Shown piece after piece: positions 1 to 7,782 of a stretch of DNA of 64,000 nucleotides (position 1 is its first letter; every line of letters starts with the position of its first letter). Origin of the DNA: JAJKIV01 sp036509075 (GTDB taxonomy: Bacteria; Gemmatimonadota; Gemmatimonadetes; Gemmatimonadales; Gemmatimonadaceae); contig DATCGG010000192.1 in assembly GCA_036509075.1 (NCBI GenBank), forward strand, positions 41,251-105,250. Reading direction: 5' to 3'. Made by a program: the position numbers and the translations under genes. Under the pieces are notes generated by a model, which saw only the letters and a list, made by a program, of their open reading frames with translations, had not been told where the DNA came from and did no database searches.

Positions 1-659
1 TCAACGTGCTCGGCGATTCGATCGCGAAGCTCGCTGATGACCGCAGTCTCGATTGGCAGTTTTTTGTGGTGAACTCGCAAGAGGTGAACGCGTTTGCCGT
101 TCCCGGCGGTTACGTCTACGTGAACCGGGGTCTCATCGAACGGGCACAGAAGATGGACCAGTTGGCCGGTGTGCTCGGCCATGAGATCGGTCACGTGGTG
201 CGTCGCCACTCGGTCAAGCAGATGGAGCAGGCGCAGGGCGCCAACATCGGCCTTACGCTCGCGTGCGTGCTCACGCAGGTCTGTAACAACCAGGCGACCG
301 GCGCGCTGATCAACGTGGGCGGCACCGCCCTGTTCGCGAAGTTCAGCCGCGATGACGAAGCCCAGGCCGATGAGGAAGGCGTGAAGAACGTCGTCCGGGC
401 CGGGATCGATCCGCGCGGCATACCTGAAATGTTTCAGATTCTGATCAACGAGCGGGAGCGCTCGCCGTCAACGGTAGACGCGTGGTTCGCGACCCACCCA
501 CTCGAGGAAAGCCGAATCCAGGCGACCGACGCGCAGATCGCGAAGATCAACCCCGCGATCCTCAACGGGCTCACGAAGGACAGCCAGAGCTTCCAGACAT
601 TCAAGCAGCGGGTGCGCGGGCTGCCGGCTGCACCACCGGCGACCAGAGCGAGTCGTTAG
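1..659 (+). CDS. M48-family zinc metalloprotease (5' end outside window)
   Basis: Zinc endopeptidase of the M48 (Ste24/HtpX/BepA-like) family. Counting from the first GTG (position 6), the HEIGH zinc motif is at residues 59-63. The third ligand is probably E118 in DEAQAD, matching the family ExxxD helix. The frame is open to the left edge with no stop, and neither a signal peptide nor a lipobox is visible, so the true N-terminus lies upstream. Such secreted M48 proteins usually act in the periplasm on outer-membrane protein quality control; that role is inferred. The TAG stop is formed by a CGTTAGG word (654-660), and a strong terminator follows 28 nt later. Confidence 0.88.
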   Translation, partial: NVLGDSIAKLADDRSLDWQFFVVNSQEVNAFAVPGGYVYVNRGLIERAQKMDQLAGVLGHEIGHVVRRHSVKQMEQAQGANIGLTLACVLTQVCNNQATGALINVGGTALFAKFSRDDEAQADEEGVKNVVRAGIDPRGIPEMFQILINERERSPSTVDAWFATHPLEESRIQATDAQIAKINPAILNGLTKDSQSFQTFKQRVRGLPAAPPATRASR

Positions 660-686
660 GTCACGAACGCCCCGAAGGTCGCTATG

Positions 687-719
687 CAACAGCGCCGCAC
701 GAACCGCGCGGCGCTGTTG
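687..719 (+). terminator. Rho-independent terminator after M48 protease
   Basis: A perfect 12-bp inverted repeat (687-698 with 708-719, CAACAGCGCCGC and its complement) encloses a 9-nt loop and is followed by TTC. It lies between the plus-strand protease and the convergent purine operon, so it may work in both directions. Confidence 0.75.
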
Positions 720-743
720 TTCATCCGGCTTGACGCAGCTCGG

Positions 744-1583
744 TTACAGATCCCGTAGCCACTCCAGCACGAGGCTCTCGAAACGGCCGGCCGCCTCCTT
801 GCTCACGGCAAGCACCTCCTTGTGGTCCAGGGGTGCGTTCGTCATCCCGCAAGCGAGGTTGGTCACGCAGCTGACGCCCGCAACGCGCATTCCCATCGCA
901 CGAGCGGTAATCACCTCGGGCACCGTGGACATGCCGATGGCGTCGAGGCCGAGTCGCTCGAACATGCGGACCTCGGCGGGCGTTTCGTACGACGGGCCTA
1001 ACGCCCATCCATACACACCATCGACGAGCGCGATGCCGGCTCGCTTTCCTGCCCGGTGGAGTGCGGCGCGCAGATCCGCATCGTAGGGCTCGGACATGTC
1101 GGGGAAACGCAGATCCTCGGGCTCGACCGGACCAATCAGGGGGTTTCGACCCGTGAGATTCACGTGGTCGGCGATGACCATGAGATCGCCGGGCCGGAAC
1201 GATCGCCGGATCCCGCCGGCGGCGTTGGACACGAACATGATCTCGGCGCCTAACGCGGCGAATACGCGGGCGGGAAAGCCCGCGAGCGTCGCGGCATGTC
1301 CCTCGTACATGTGGAATCGACCCGCGAGGGCAACGGCCGGCCGGCCAGCGAGCGTACCGGCGACGAGCACGCCGGGGTGGCCAACCACTGTGGGCACCGG
1401 GAACCCCGGGATGTCGCCGTAGTCGACGCGCTTCACCTCGTCGAATCGATCGGCGAGGCCGGACAGGCCCGATCCGAGCACGAGGCCGGCAACCGGACGT
1501 TCCGTCCCGATCCGGTTCCGGATCGCCGCCGCGGCCCGCGCGGCTGCCTGCGTGCCGTACGAACGATGGGTCGCGGTGCTCAC
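744..1583 (-). CDS. punA: purine nucleoside phosphorylase (trimeric class)
   Basis: Phosphorolysis of purine (deoxy)nucleosides to base plus (deoxy)ribose-1-phosphate. The 279-aa length fits the trimeric PNP/MTAP-type family. Visible motifs are the phosphate loop GSGLSG (37-42), GRFHMYEGH (88-96), SNAAGG (N120), GPSYETPAE (E200), GMSTVPE (217-223) and TN (N242), the last two being the classical base-binding positions. The GTG start overlaps the TGA of add by GTGA, so the two are translationally coupled and the much longer upstream open frame is not used. Two CGTTAGGC words fall in this gene and each encodes Leu-Gly with the rare TTA codon. It is the last gene of the nucleotidase-unknown-add-punA operon. 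Confidence 0.93.
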   Translation of the reverse strand: MSTATHRSYGTQAAARAAAAIRNRIGTERPVAGLVLGSGLSGLADRFDEVKRVDYGDIPGFPVPTVVGHPGVLVAGTLAGRPAVALAGRFHMYEGHAATLAGFPARVFAALGAEIMFVSNAAGGIRRSFRPGDLMVIADHVNLTGRNPLIGPVEPEDLRFPDMSEPYDADLRAALHRAGKRAGIALVDGVYGWALGPSYETPAEVRMFERLGLDAIGMSTVPEVITARAMGMRVAGVSCVTNLACGMTNAPLDHKEVLAVSKEAAGRFESLVLEWLRDL

Positions 1584-2623
1584 CGTTCGCCTCGAAGCGC
1601 CGCCATTTCTTCCCGCGCGCTCGCCACCATCGCCGCACGCTCGGCCGGCGGCAGGAAAGCGCTCTCGAATCCATTCAGCGCGATGGTGCACAGCTCGTCG
1701 AACGAGAAATCGAGCTCCTCGGCCGCGTGGACGTACTCGTCGGTGAGGGTCGTGCCGCTCATGAGGCGGTTGTCGGTGTTCAGCACGACGTTCGCTCCGG
1801 CGTCGAAATAGCGCCGCAGTGGATGCGTCTCGTACGACGCCGCCGCGCGCGTCTGCACGTTGCTCGTCAGGCAGATCTCGAGCGCGATGCGCTGGTCCGT
1901 CACGTACTCGGTGAGCACGGGATCTTCGATCAACCGAGTCGCGTGCCCCAGACGATGGGCCTTGCACGCATACACGGCTTCGCGCACCGAGTCTGCGCCC
2001 GCACCTTCCCCGGCGTGACACGTGCAGGCCAGTCCGTGCGCCTGTGCGTACTCGAACGCACCCGCATGAACACCCGCCGGATGCCCGCGTTCTCCGCCCG
2101 CGAGATCGAAGCCCGCGACACCGCGATCCTTGTAGGCAACTGCCAGGTGGGCCAGTTCCATCGAGATGCCCGGCGGCAGGTTGCGGAGCGCAGTGATGAT
2201 TAGACGTCCGACAATGCCGTGATCGCGCCGCGCCCGCGCCAGACCCTCGAGTGGCGCTTCGACCGTCTGTCCGAGCTCGAGGTCGTGCCGCGTATTCAGC
2301 ACGGGGCAATAGCGCATCTCGATGTAGCGAACGCCTTCCGCCGCTGCATCCTCGGCCAGCTCGTACGTCACGCGCTCGAGCGCGTCCGCGGTCTGCAGCA
2401 CCGCCAACGTGATGTCGAACCTGGTGAGGTATTCCTCCAGGTCGCGGGCATCCCGGACGATCATGAACTCCCGCAGCGCATCGACGTCGTCCGCGGGCAT
2501 CGGGACGTGATGGTCGCGCCCGAGCTCGAGGAGCGTCGCGGGACGCAGCGACCCGTCAAGGTGACAGTGGAGCTCGGCCTTTGGAAGACGGCGCAGCAGC
2601 GCGCGGTCGGGGAATGGTGACAT
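1580..2623 (-). CDS. add: adenosine deaminase
   Basis: Deaminates adenosine and deoxyadenosine to inosine and deoxyinosine, feeding the downstream phosphorylase. The 347-aa protein has the N-terminal zinc motif HCH (H19, H21), a central CHAGEG with the catalytic Glu, and a C-terminal NTDN segment. That segment carries Asn where enterobacterial enzymes have a second Asp; as I recall, actinobacterial deaminases also have NTDN, so I do not treat it as inactivating. The start lies 8 nt downstream of the preceding small gene, and the stop overlaps the punA start. Confidence 0.93.
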   Translation of the reverse strand: MSPFPDRALLRRLPKAELHCHLDGSLRPATLLELGRDHHVPMPADDVDALREFMIVRDARDLEEYLTRFDITLAVLQTADALERVTYELAEDAAAEGVRYIEMRYCPVLNTRHDLELGQTVEAPLEGLARARRDHGIVGRLIITALRNLPPGISMELAHLAVAYKDRGVAGFDLAGGERGHPAGVHAGAFEYAQAHGLACTCHAGEGAGADSVREAVYACKAHRLGHATRLIEDPVLTEYVTDQRIALEICLTSNVQTRAAASYETHPLRRYFDAGANVVLNTDNRLMSGTTLTDEYVHAAEELDFSFDELCTIALNGFESAFLPPAERAAMVASAREEMAALRGER

Positions 2624-2631
2624 GCGCGCGG

Positions 2632-2862
2632 CTAGTCGTTGGGCTCGTCGCCTTCCGGGCGACGCCGCACCGGAAGCACGCGGAAGATGGCGCCGCCGTG
2701 AGCCCTCGTCTCGGGCGAGGTCGGAAGGCCGCGGCTATCGGCGATCACCCGCTCGCCCACCGCGACTTCATCGGCGGCCGTGGCGTTCCACGCCCGCACC
2801 GCGTCGAGGGCTGTCGCACCATCCGGCACGTCGAGCCCGACGGAGTTCACGTACACACGCAT
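2632..2862 (-). CDS. conserved-looking 76-aa protein in purine operon, unknown function
   Basis: A small protein with no family I can name. It starts MRVYVN, continues with an amphipathic strand, a DGATALDAVRAW helix, and ends in a strand with a basic/acidic tail. The order strand-turn-strand-helix and the early VPDGATALDAV segment resemble beta-grasp (ThiS/MoaD-like) domains, but no C-terminal Gly-Gly is present, so it is not a sulfur carrier. It is spaced 13 nt after the nucleotidase stop and 8 nt before add, with normal local codon use, so it is very probably translated as part of the operon. Its function is unknown. Confidence 0.6.
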   Translation of the reverse strand: MRVYVNSVGLDVPDGATALDAVRAWNATAADEVAVGERVIADSRGLPTSPETRAHGGAIFRVLPVRRRPEGDEPND

Positions 2863-2875
2863 TCGGAGATGAGAT

Positions 2876-5800
2876 TCAAGGATGTGCCGCGGTGAGTCGC
2901 GACTCGAAGGGCACGCGCAACGGCTGACGTTGCGCGCGGATGTAGTTCACGAGCGCGTCGATGTCGGGAATGCCCACAGGCTCGGTCTTGATGGCATCGG
3001 CCGCGAGCCCGAGCCCGTCACCGCCACCGAGAAGAAAGTTGCTCAGCACCAGTGTGTACGTCGCATCGTCGCGGAGGGCGCGCCCGTCCGCCAGCTTCAC
3101 CGTCGTGATCCGAGACCCTGCTGGCTTGGTCGGGACGTAGACGACGGTCACGCCGCTCACGTGGGCGTTGAGCGCACTCCCCCCCACCAGCCGCTCGAGG
3201 TACGCGCGCAGGTCGCGCCCGCGCACAGTAAGCCGATAGAGCGTGTTGCCGAACGGCTGAATCTCGAAGATGCTTCCGTACGTCGCCTGTCCTGCCTGGA
3301 GGTCCGCGCGAATGCCTCCGTTGTTCATGACGGCCACGTCCCCCTTCCCCGCCACCCGCTGCGCGTCGGCAATGAGATTGCCGAGCGCATATTGACCGCC
3401 CGACTTACGCAGCGGCTCCGCGATCTGTGCAATCGGGCGACTCATTTCGGCGGCAACGGCGGCGACGACGCGCTTGACCTGGGCGTCGACCGCGGGATCC
3501 GGCGCGACAGAATCGGCTACCACGTCGCGCACCGAGATGCTCGCCTCGCCTTCGCCTAACGGGATGTCGATCACGCCTACCGCGCGCCCGTGAGACCGCG
3601 CCTGGACGATCGGGATGCCGTTCACGCGCGTGGCGACGAGCGAGTGGGTGTGGCCACTCACGATCGCGTCGACGCGCTCCGTGATCCGGCGGGCCAGGTC
3701 AACGATCTCACCGTTGCAGCCGGGCGGCGTGGCGCGGTCGCAGAAGGCGCCGGCGTGTGCCACGACGATTACCGCTTCAGCGCCGCGTGCTCGCAACGCG
3801 CGGGTATGTGCGTCAACGACCGGAGCAGGGTCGACGAACCGGAGATCCGAAACGTTGACCGCCATCGTCGTACGCGGTGTCTCCACGGTCGACACGCCGA
3901 TCACGCCGACCTTGAGTGCGCCGACGGTCAGCAGGGTATCGTCGGGGATCCAGTCCACATCGCGTCCGTCAGCGAATCGCACGTTCGCGCCGAGCACCGG
4001 ATAGCGGGCCTGCCGCATTCGCGCGCGTAGCGAATCGCGACCCCAATCCCACTCATGATTCCCGAGGGCCGCCGCCGAGTACCCGAGCGTGTTGTAGAGA
4101 TCGACCACGGTTGCGCCGTAGGTCCGGTTCGAAGGCGCGGTCCCCTGGAACATGTCGCCACCGTCGAGCAGCATGGTCGCGCAAGTCGCGCTCGCGGCAC
4201 ACTCGGCGCGGGCGCGGGCGATGACGGCCGCGACGTACGCCGCGCCACCGCGCCTAACGCCAGCGCTGTCCGCCCTCGGCTCGAAGGCCCCGTGAAAGTC
4301 GTTGGTCGCAATGATCCGAAGCGTGCGTCCCGTGGAGACTGGCAGCGGCGTGGGGTTGGGACGTCGAATTGCCGCAACGCCGGGGCCAACGGGCCGCACC
4401 GGACCACCCGCGCGTTCCGCGGGATTGGCGTGCATCGCGAGATAGGCCGCATCGACGGCTGCCGCAGGCTCCAGACTCCAATTTCGCTTGAAGTAGGTCT
4501 CCGGCGTCAGCGCCTTGCGACGCGCGACTTCCTCGACCAGGAGCTCGCGAATTTCCTGCTGACGATCGTACACGATGGGAGCGCCGCGAAGCATTGCGTA
4601 CCCGCCGCCGCCGCTCTGCCGATAGTTGTTGATCGCCATCGTGAACGTGTCGGTGTCAGCGACGGGCTTTCCGTCGACGGACAGCGCCACCACGCGCGAA
4701 CCCGACGGACGCGAGACGTCGATGACATAGTCCGCGCCCGCGACGATGTCGTAGTTGTAGCCGGGGACGCGCTCGTTGACGAGCGGGATCGTTCGGCCCG
4801 TATCGCCCGCGAATGTGCGGAAGTAGCGGGCGCTGAACTCGAGATAGTCACGGAGCTGGCGTCCGGAGATACGTATTGCCCGAAGCGTGTTGTCGTACGG
4901 ATAGAGCCTAGCCAGCTTGGCTTCGGTGATTGGCCCGGGGTCGAGCGCGGCATCAAGCGAGAACGCCGCCGTCGACGCGAGGTCGGCGTTGGCCGCGCGG
5001 CGTTCGACTTCGAGGATGAAATCGATGAGCGGCGTATCGCGCACACGCGCAGAGTCTGCTCGCCAGGCCACGGGCGTGTTCCCGATCACTCGATTCACAT
5101 ATGCAACCGTTCCCGCGTGCGCCCCCGCAACCGCCGAGACCACGGCGGCCTCCTCGGCGTGTCCCGCGGATTGAACGGTCGTCGCTCGGCTTCGTGCGAC
5201 GCGCCAGGCCCCGGACGTTCGTTCGAGTACGAGGTGCGCAATACCGACACTCGTGGCCCAGTTCTTTGGCTGGAGCAATCGCGCGCCGTTTATGACGGTG
5301 TCCGCGAGCTCCTGATGCGAGTGGCCGAACACGATGAGGTCAATGCCGGGCACCTCGCGCGCAACGCGCGCCGCCACGTTCTCGCTCGCCACACCGGTCG
5401 AGACGGTGTCGTAGCCGGACGTGCCCGACAATCCCGAGTGCAGCACGACCACAATGACGTCGGTACCCTTGGCTCGCGCCTCGGCAACAGCCGTCCGGAC
5501 CTCTGGAACGATGTCGCGAAGCACCACACGGCCACGCAGGTTGTCACGCTCCCAGAGCATGGCCCCCGGCGTCGTCGCCCCAACGATGCCTATGCGCAGA
5601 TCACGGCGCCTGACGATGACGTATGCGGGATAGGCACGCGGGCCGCTCGCGAGATAGGCGTTGGCGGCGAGCAGCGGAAAGGACGCGTCCTTGATCGCGC
5701 GGCCCAACGTGCCCAGGCCGTAGCCGAAGTCATGATTGCCGACGGCCGCCGCGTCGTAGCGCATTGCATTCATCGCAGCAATTGCGGGGTTCCGGCGCGT

Positions 5801-6145
5801 CGTGTCGACGCGAGCGGCGACGAAGCTGAGCGGATTCCCCTGAAGCATGTCACCCGCATCGACCAGCACGACGCGGTCCGGGTTGGCAAGGCGGACCGAA
5901 TCGACGATGGTTGCCGCGCGTGCCAGGCCGCGGGTCGAATCCGGTGTGCCGGCGTAGTAATCCCAGCCGGTCAACCGACCATGGACGTCGGTGGTTGCGG
6001 CAACAACCAGATCGACGGCATTGGTGGGAGCATTGGCCGGCCTTACAACTCCGGCATTGGCGGCGCACGACGTGGCGCCAGCGACGGCAGCCAGTAGCGC
6101 AAGCCACCCAACCATGGTCGAGCGCTGGATTCTGCGAGGCAACAT
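2876..6145 (-). CDS. tandem two-domain 5'-nucleotidase / 2',3'-cyclic phosphodiesterase fusion, exported
   Basis: A 1089-aa exported phosphatase in which two complete UshA/CpdB-like units are fused. The first unit (about 45-520) has TTDVHGR, GDMLQGNPL, GNHDFGYG and GHSHQE, then a 5'-nucleotidase C-domain with YDNTL and the Gly-rich NNYRQSGGGGY. The second (about 590-1070) has ATNDFHG, GGDMFQGT, GNHEWDWG and GHTHS, then NNGGIRADL and FGNTLY. The start chosen is the ATG at 6145, which gives a hydrophobic signal peptide ending near SCAANAG (possible but weak lipobox); the open frame continues upstream without support. It probably releases phosphate and nucleosides from extracellular nucleotides. 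It is first in the operon with add and punA and divergent from udk and the Pho genes. Confidence 0.9.
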   Translation of the reverse strand: MLPRRIQRSTMVGWLALLAAVAGATSCAANAGVVRPANAPTNAVDLVVAATTDVHGRLTGWDYYAGTPDSTRGLARAATIVDSVRLANPDRVVLVDAGDMLQGNPLSFVAARVDTTRRNPAIAAMNAMRYDAAAVGNHDFGYGLGTLGRAIKDASFPLLAANAYLASGPRAYPAYVIVRRRDLRIGIVGATTPGAMLWERDNLRGRVVLRDIVPEVRTAVAEARAKGTDVIVVVLHSGLSGTSGYDTVSTGVASENVAARVAREVPGIDLIVFGHSHQELADTVINGARLLQPKNWATSVGIAHLVLERTSGAWRVARSRATTVQSAGHAEEAAVVSAVAGAHAGTVAYVNRVIGNTPVAWRADSARVRDTPLIDFILEVERRAANADLASTAAFSLDAALDPGPITEAKLARLYPYDNTLRAIRISGRQLRDYLEFSARYFRTFAGDTGRTIPLVNERVPGYNYDIVAGADYVIDVSRPSGSRVVALSVDGKPVADTDTFTMAINNYRQSGGGGYAMLRGAPIVYDRQQEIRELLVEEVARRKALTPETYFKRNWSLEPAAAVDAAYLAMHANPAERAGGPVRPVGPGVAAIRRPNPTPLPVSTGRTLRIIATNDFHGAFEPRADSAGVRRGGAAYVAAVIARARAECAASATCATMLLDGGDMFQGTAPSNRTYGATVVDLYNTLGYSAAALGNHEWDWGRDSLRARMRQARYPVLGANVRFADGRDVDWIPDDTLLTVGALKVGVIGVSTVETPRTTMAVNVSDLRFVDPAPVVDAHTRALRARGAEAVIVVAHAGAFCDRATPPGCNGEIVDLARRITERVDAIVSGHTHSLVATRVNGIPIVQARSHGRAVGVIDIPLGEGEASISVRDVVADSVAPDPAVDAQVKRVVAAVAAEMSRPIAQIAEPLRKSGGQYALGNLIADAQRVAGKGDVAVMNNGGIRADLQAGQATYGSIFEIQPFGNTLYRLTVRGRDLRAYLERLVGGSALNAHVSGVTVVYVPTKPAGSRITTVKLADGRALRDDATYTLVLSNFLLGGGDGLGLAADAIKTEPVGIPDIDALVNYIRAQRQPLRVPFESRLTAAHP

Positions 6146-6372
6146 TGAACAAAGGTACTGCGCCCGCTTTCGCGGCAGAATCCGGTTCGAGCGCGATTGA
6201 CGAACCCCTGCGCCACGGCAACCTTGAGTCGATGGGCACTCACGCTCCGTTTCCGCACTCCACTGCTCGCGCTGCCGCTGACAACGGTGGTACGCCGATA
6301 CAGAACCGTGACGCTCAGGACGCTTCTCTTTACGGCGTCGCCACGCGAACGTCCCACGCGAACGGCGCGGAA

Positions 6373-7020
6373 GTGTCGGACACCACGTCGTTCCCGAAAC
6401 CGCTGACCATCGGAATCGCTGGCGGATCGGGCTCGGGGAAATCGACAGTCGCGCGCAAGGTCGCCGAGGCGCTCTCGCAATCGTCGGTCGCGTTCCTCGA
6501 CATGGATGCGTACTACCGCAACTTCGCGCACCTCCCAATGGAGGAGCGAAAGCGCGTGAACTGGGACCATCCGGAAACGTTCGACACTGAACTGCTCGTG
6601 TCGCAGGTGCAAGCGTTATGCGCGGGCAGGTCGGTGGACAAGCCAGTGTACGACTTCGTCTCGCATACGCGGAGCGCACGCACCGAGCGCGTGAACCCCG
6701 CCGACGTACTGGTCCTCGATGGAATTCTGCTGTTTGTCGATGAGCAGTTGCGGACGTTGTGCGACATCAAGGTCTTCGTCGACGCCGACGCGGACATTCG
6801 ACTCGTGCGACGACTCAAACGCGACGTGATCAAACGGGGGCGGACACTGGAAGAGGTGATCGCGCAGTATCTCGAAACCGTTCACCCGATGCATCTGCAA
6901 TTCGTCGAGCCAAGCAAGCGTTATGCGGACGTCATCGTGCCTCGTGGAGGGCACAACACAATCGCCATCGAGATGATCGTCGCGAAAATCCAGCATCGTC
7001 TGAGAGGACGACCGGCGTGA
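6373..7020 (+). CDS. udk: uridine kinase
   Basis: Phosphorylates uridine and cytidine to UMP and CMP (pyrimidine salvage). With the GTG at 6373 the product is 215 aa, the usual Udk size, with the P-loop GGSGSGKST at 17-25. DMDAYY, a HPETFD segment and YDFVSHTR follow in family order. An in-frame ATG at 6232 would add a 47-residue low-complexity extension and cannot be excluded. The TGA stop overlaps the GTG of phoB. Position 6146-6372 is the divergent promoter region shared with the nucleotidase operon; I see no gene there. Confidence 0.88.
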   Translation: MSDTTSFPKPLTIGIAGGSGSGKSTVARKVAEALSQSSVAFLDMDAYYRNFAHLPMEERKRVNWDHPETFDTELLVSQVQALCAGRSVDKPVYDFVSHTRSARTERVNPADVLVLDGILLFVDEQLRTLCDIKVFVDADADIRLVRRLKRDVIKRGRTLEEVIAQYLETVHPMHLQFVEPSKRYADVIVPRGGHNTIAIEMIVAKIQHRLRGRPA

Positions 7021-7739
7021 CCCACGCAATCGCCACGGGCGAACGGCTGCTCGTCGTGGACGACGAGCCGGACATCGCCGCCCTCGTGACGTTCCACCTC
7101 ATCAAAGCCGGGTATCGTGTCTCGACCGCCGCCAACGGCCCGGACGCCATTGCGCAGACACGTCAGGAGCATCCCGTCCTCGTCGTCCTGGACCTCATGC
7201 TCCCGGGTATGTCGGGATATGACGTTCTCGAACAGCTTCGCGCGGACGATGCAACCCGCGACGTCGCGGTGCTCATGCTCACGGCGCGCAAGGAAGAGCA
7301 GGACCGTATTCGCGGACTGTCGCTCGGCGCGGACGACTATCTCACGAAGCCATTCAGCCCGCAGGAGCTGGTGCTTCGAGTCGGCGCAATTCTCCGCCGC
7401 GTCGCTCAGGCTCCGCAGCCGTCGGCGGATGTGCTGCGCGTTGGCCCGCTGCAGATCGATCGTGGGGCGCACCGTGTTGCGGTGGACGGTCACGACATCG
7501 AGCTTACCCCGACGGAATACCGTCTGCTCGTCACGCTCGCCGAGCGACGCGGCAGAGTCCAGGCGCGCGGCCACCTGCTCGAGACCGTATGGGAAGCGGC
7601 ACCCGACATCCAGACCCGCACGGTAGACATGCACGTGCAGCGACTCCGGACGAAGCTCGGAGTCGCGGGCGATCTGATCGAGACGGTTCGCGGATTCGGG
7701 TATCGCCTGCGAGCGGCCGGGCAGTCGCGGAGCGCGTGA
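7017..7739 (+). CDS. phoB: PhoB-type OmpR-family response regulator
   Basis: Two-component regulator of 240 aa. The receiver domain has the acidic pair D15/D16, phospho-acceptor D59 (VVLDLMLPG), T89 and K111 (LTKPFSP). A winged-helix DNA-binding domain follows (about 140-235, ending RGFGYRL). The GTG start overlaps udk's stop (GTGA). The sensor kinase and a full Pst system lie just downstream, which identifies it as the phosphate-starvation regulator. The 11-bp-spaced repeats upstream of three downstream genes are its likely binding sites (inference). Confidence 0.9.
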   Translation: MTHAIATGERLLVVDDEPDIAALVTFHLIKAGYRVSTAANGPDAIAQTRQEHPVLVVLDLMLPGMSGYDVLEQLRADDATRDVAVLMLTARKEEQDRIRGLSLGADDYLTKPFSPQELVLRVGAILRRVAQAPQPSADVLRVGPLQIDRGAHRVAVDGHDIELTPTEYRLLVTLAERRGRVQARGHLLETVWEAAPDIQTRTVDMHVQRLRTKLGVAGDLIETVRGFGYRLRAAGQSRSA

Positions 7740-7782
7740 CGCCCCGACCGCGGGCATGTGATCGACCGCCGGCCCGACGAAC

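Noticed and set aside
1580..2623. Loss of activity in adenosine deaminase because NTDN replaces NTDD
   Set aside because: From memory, actinobacterial-type adenosine deaminases carry the same Asn; the metal ligands and catalytic Glu are intact.
4055..6097. 680-codon open frame on the plus strand
   Set aside because: It lies antisense to the nucleotidase with clear metallophosphatase motifs. Its translation is Arg/Gly-rich without domains, as expected for a third-position GC shadow.
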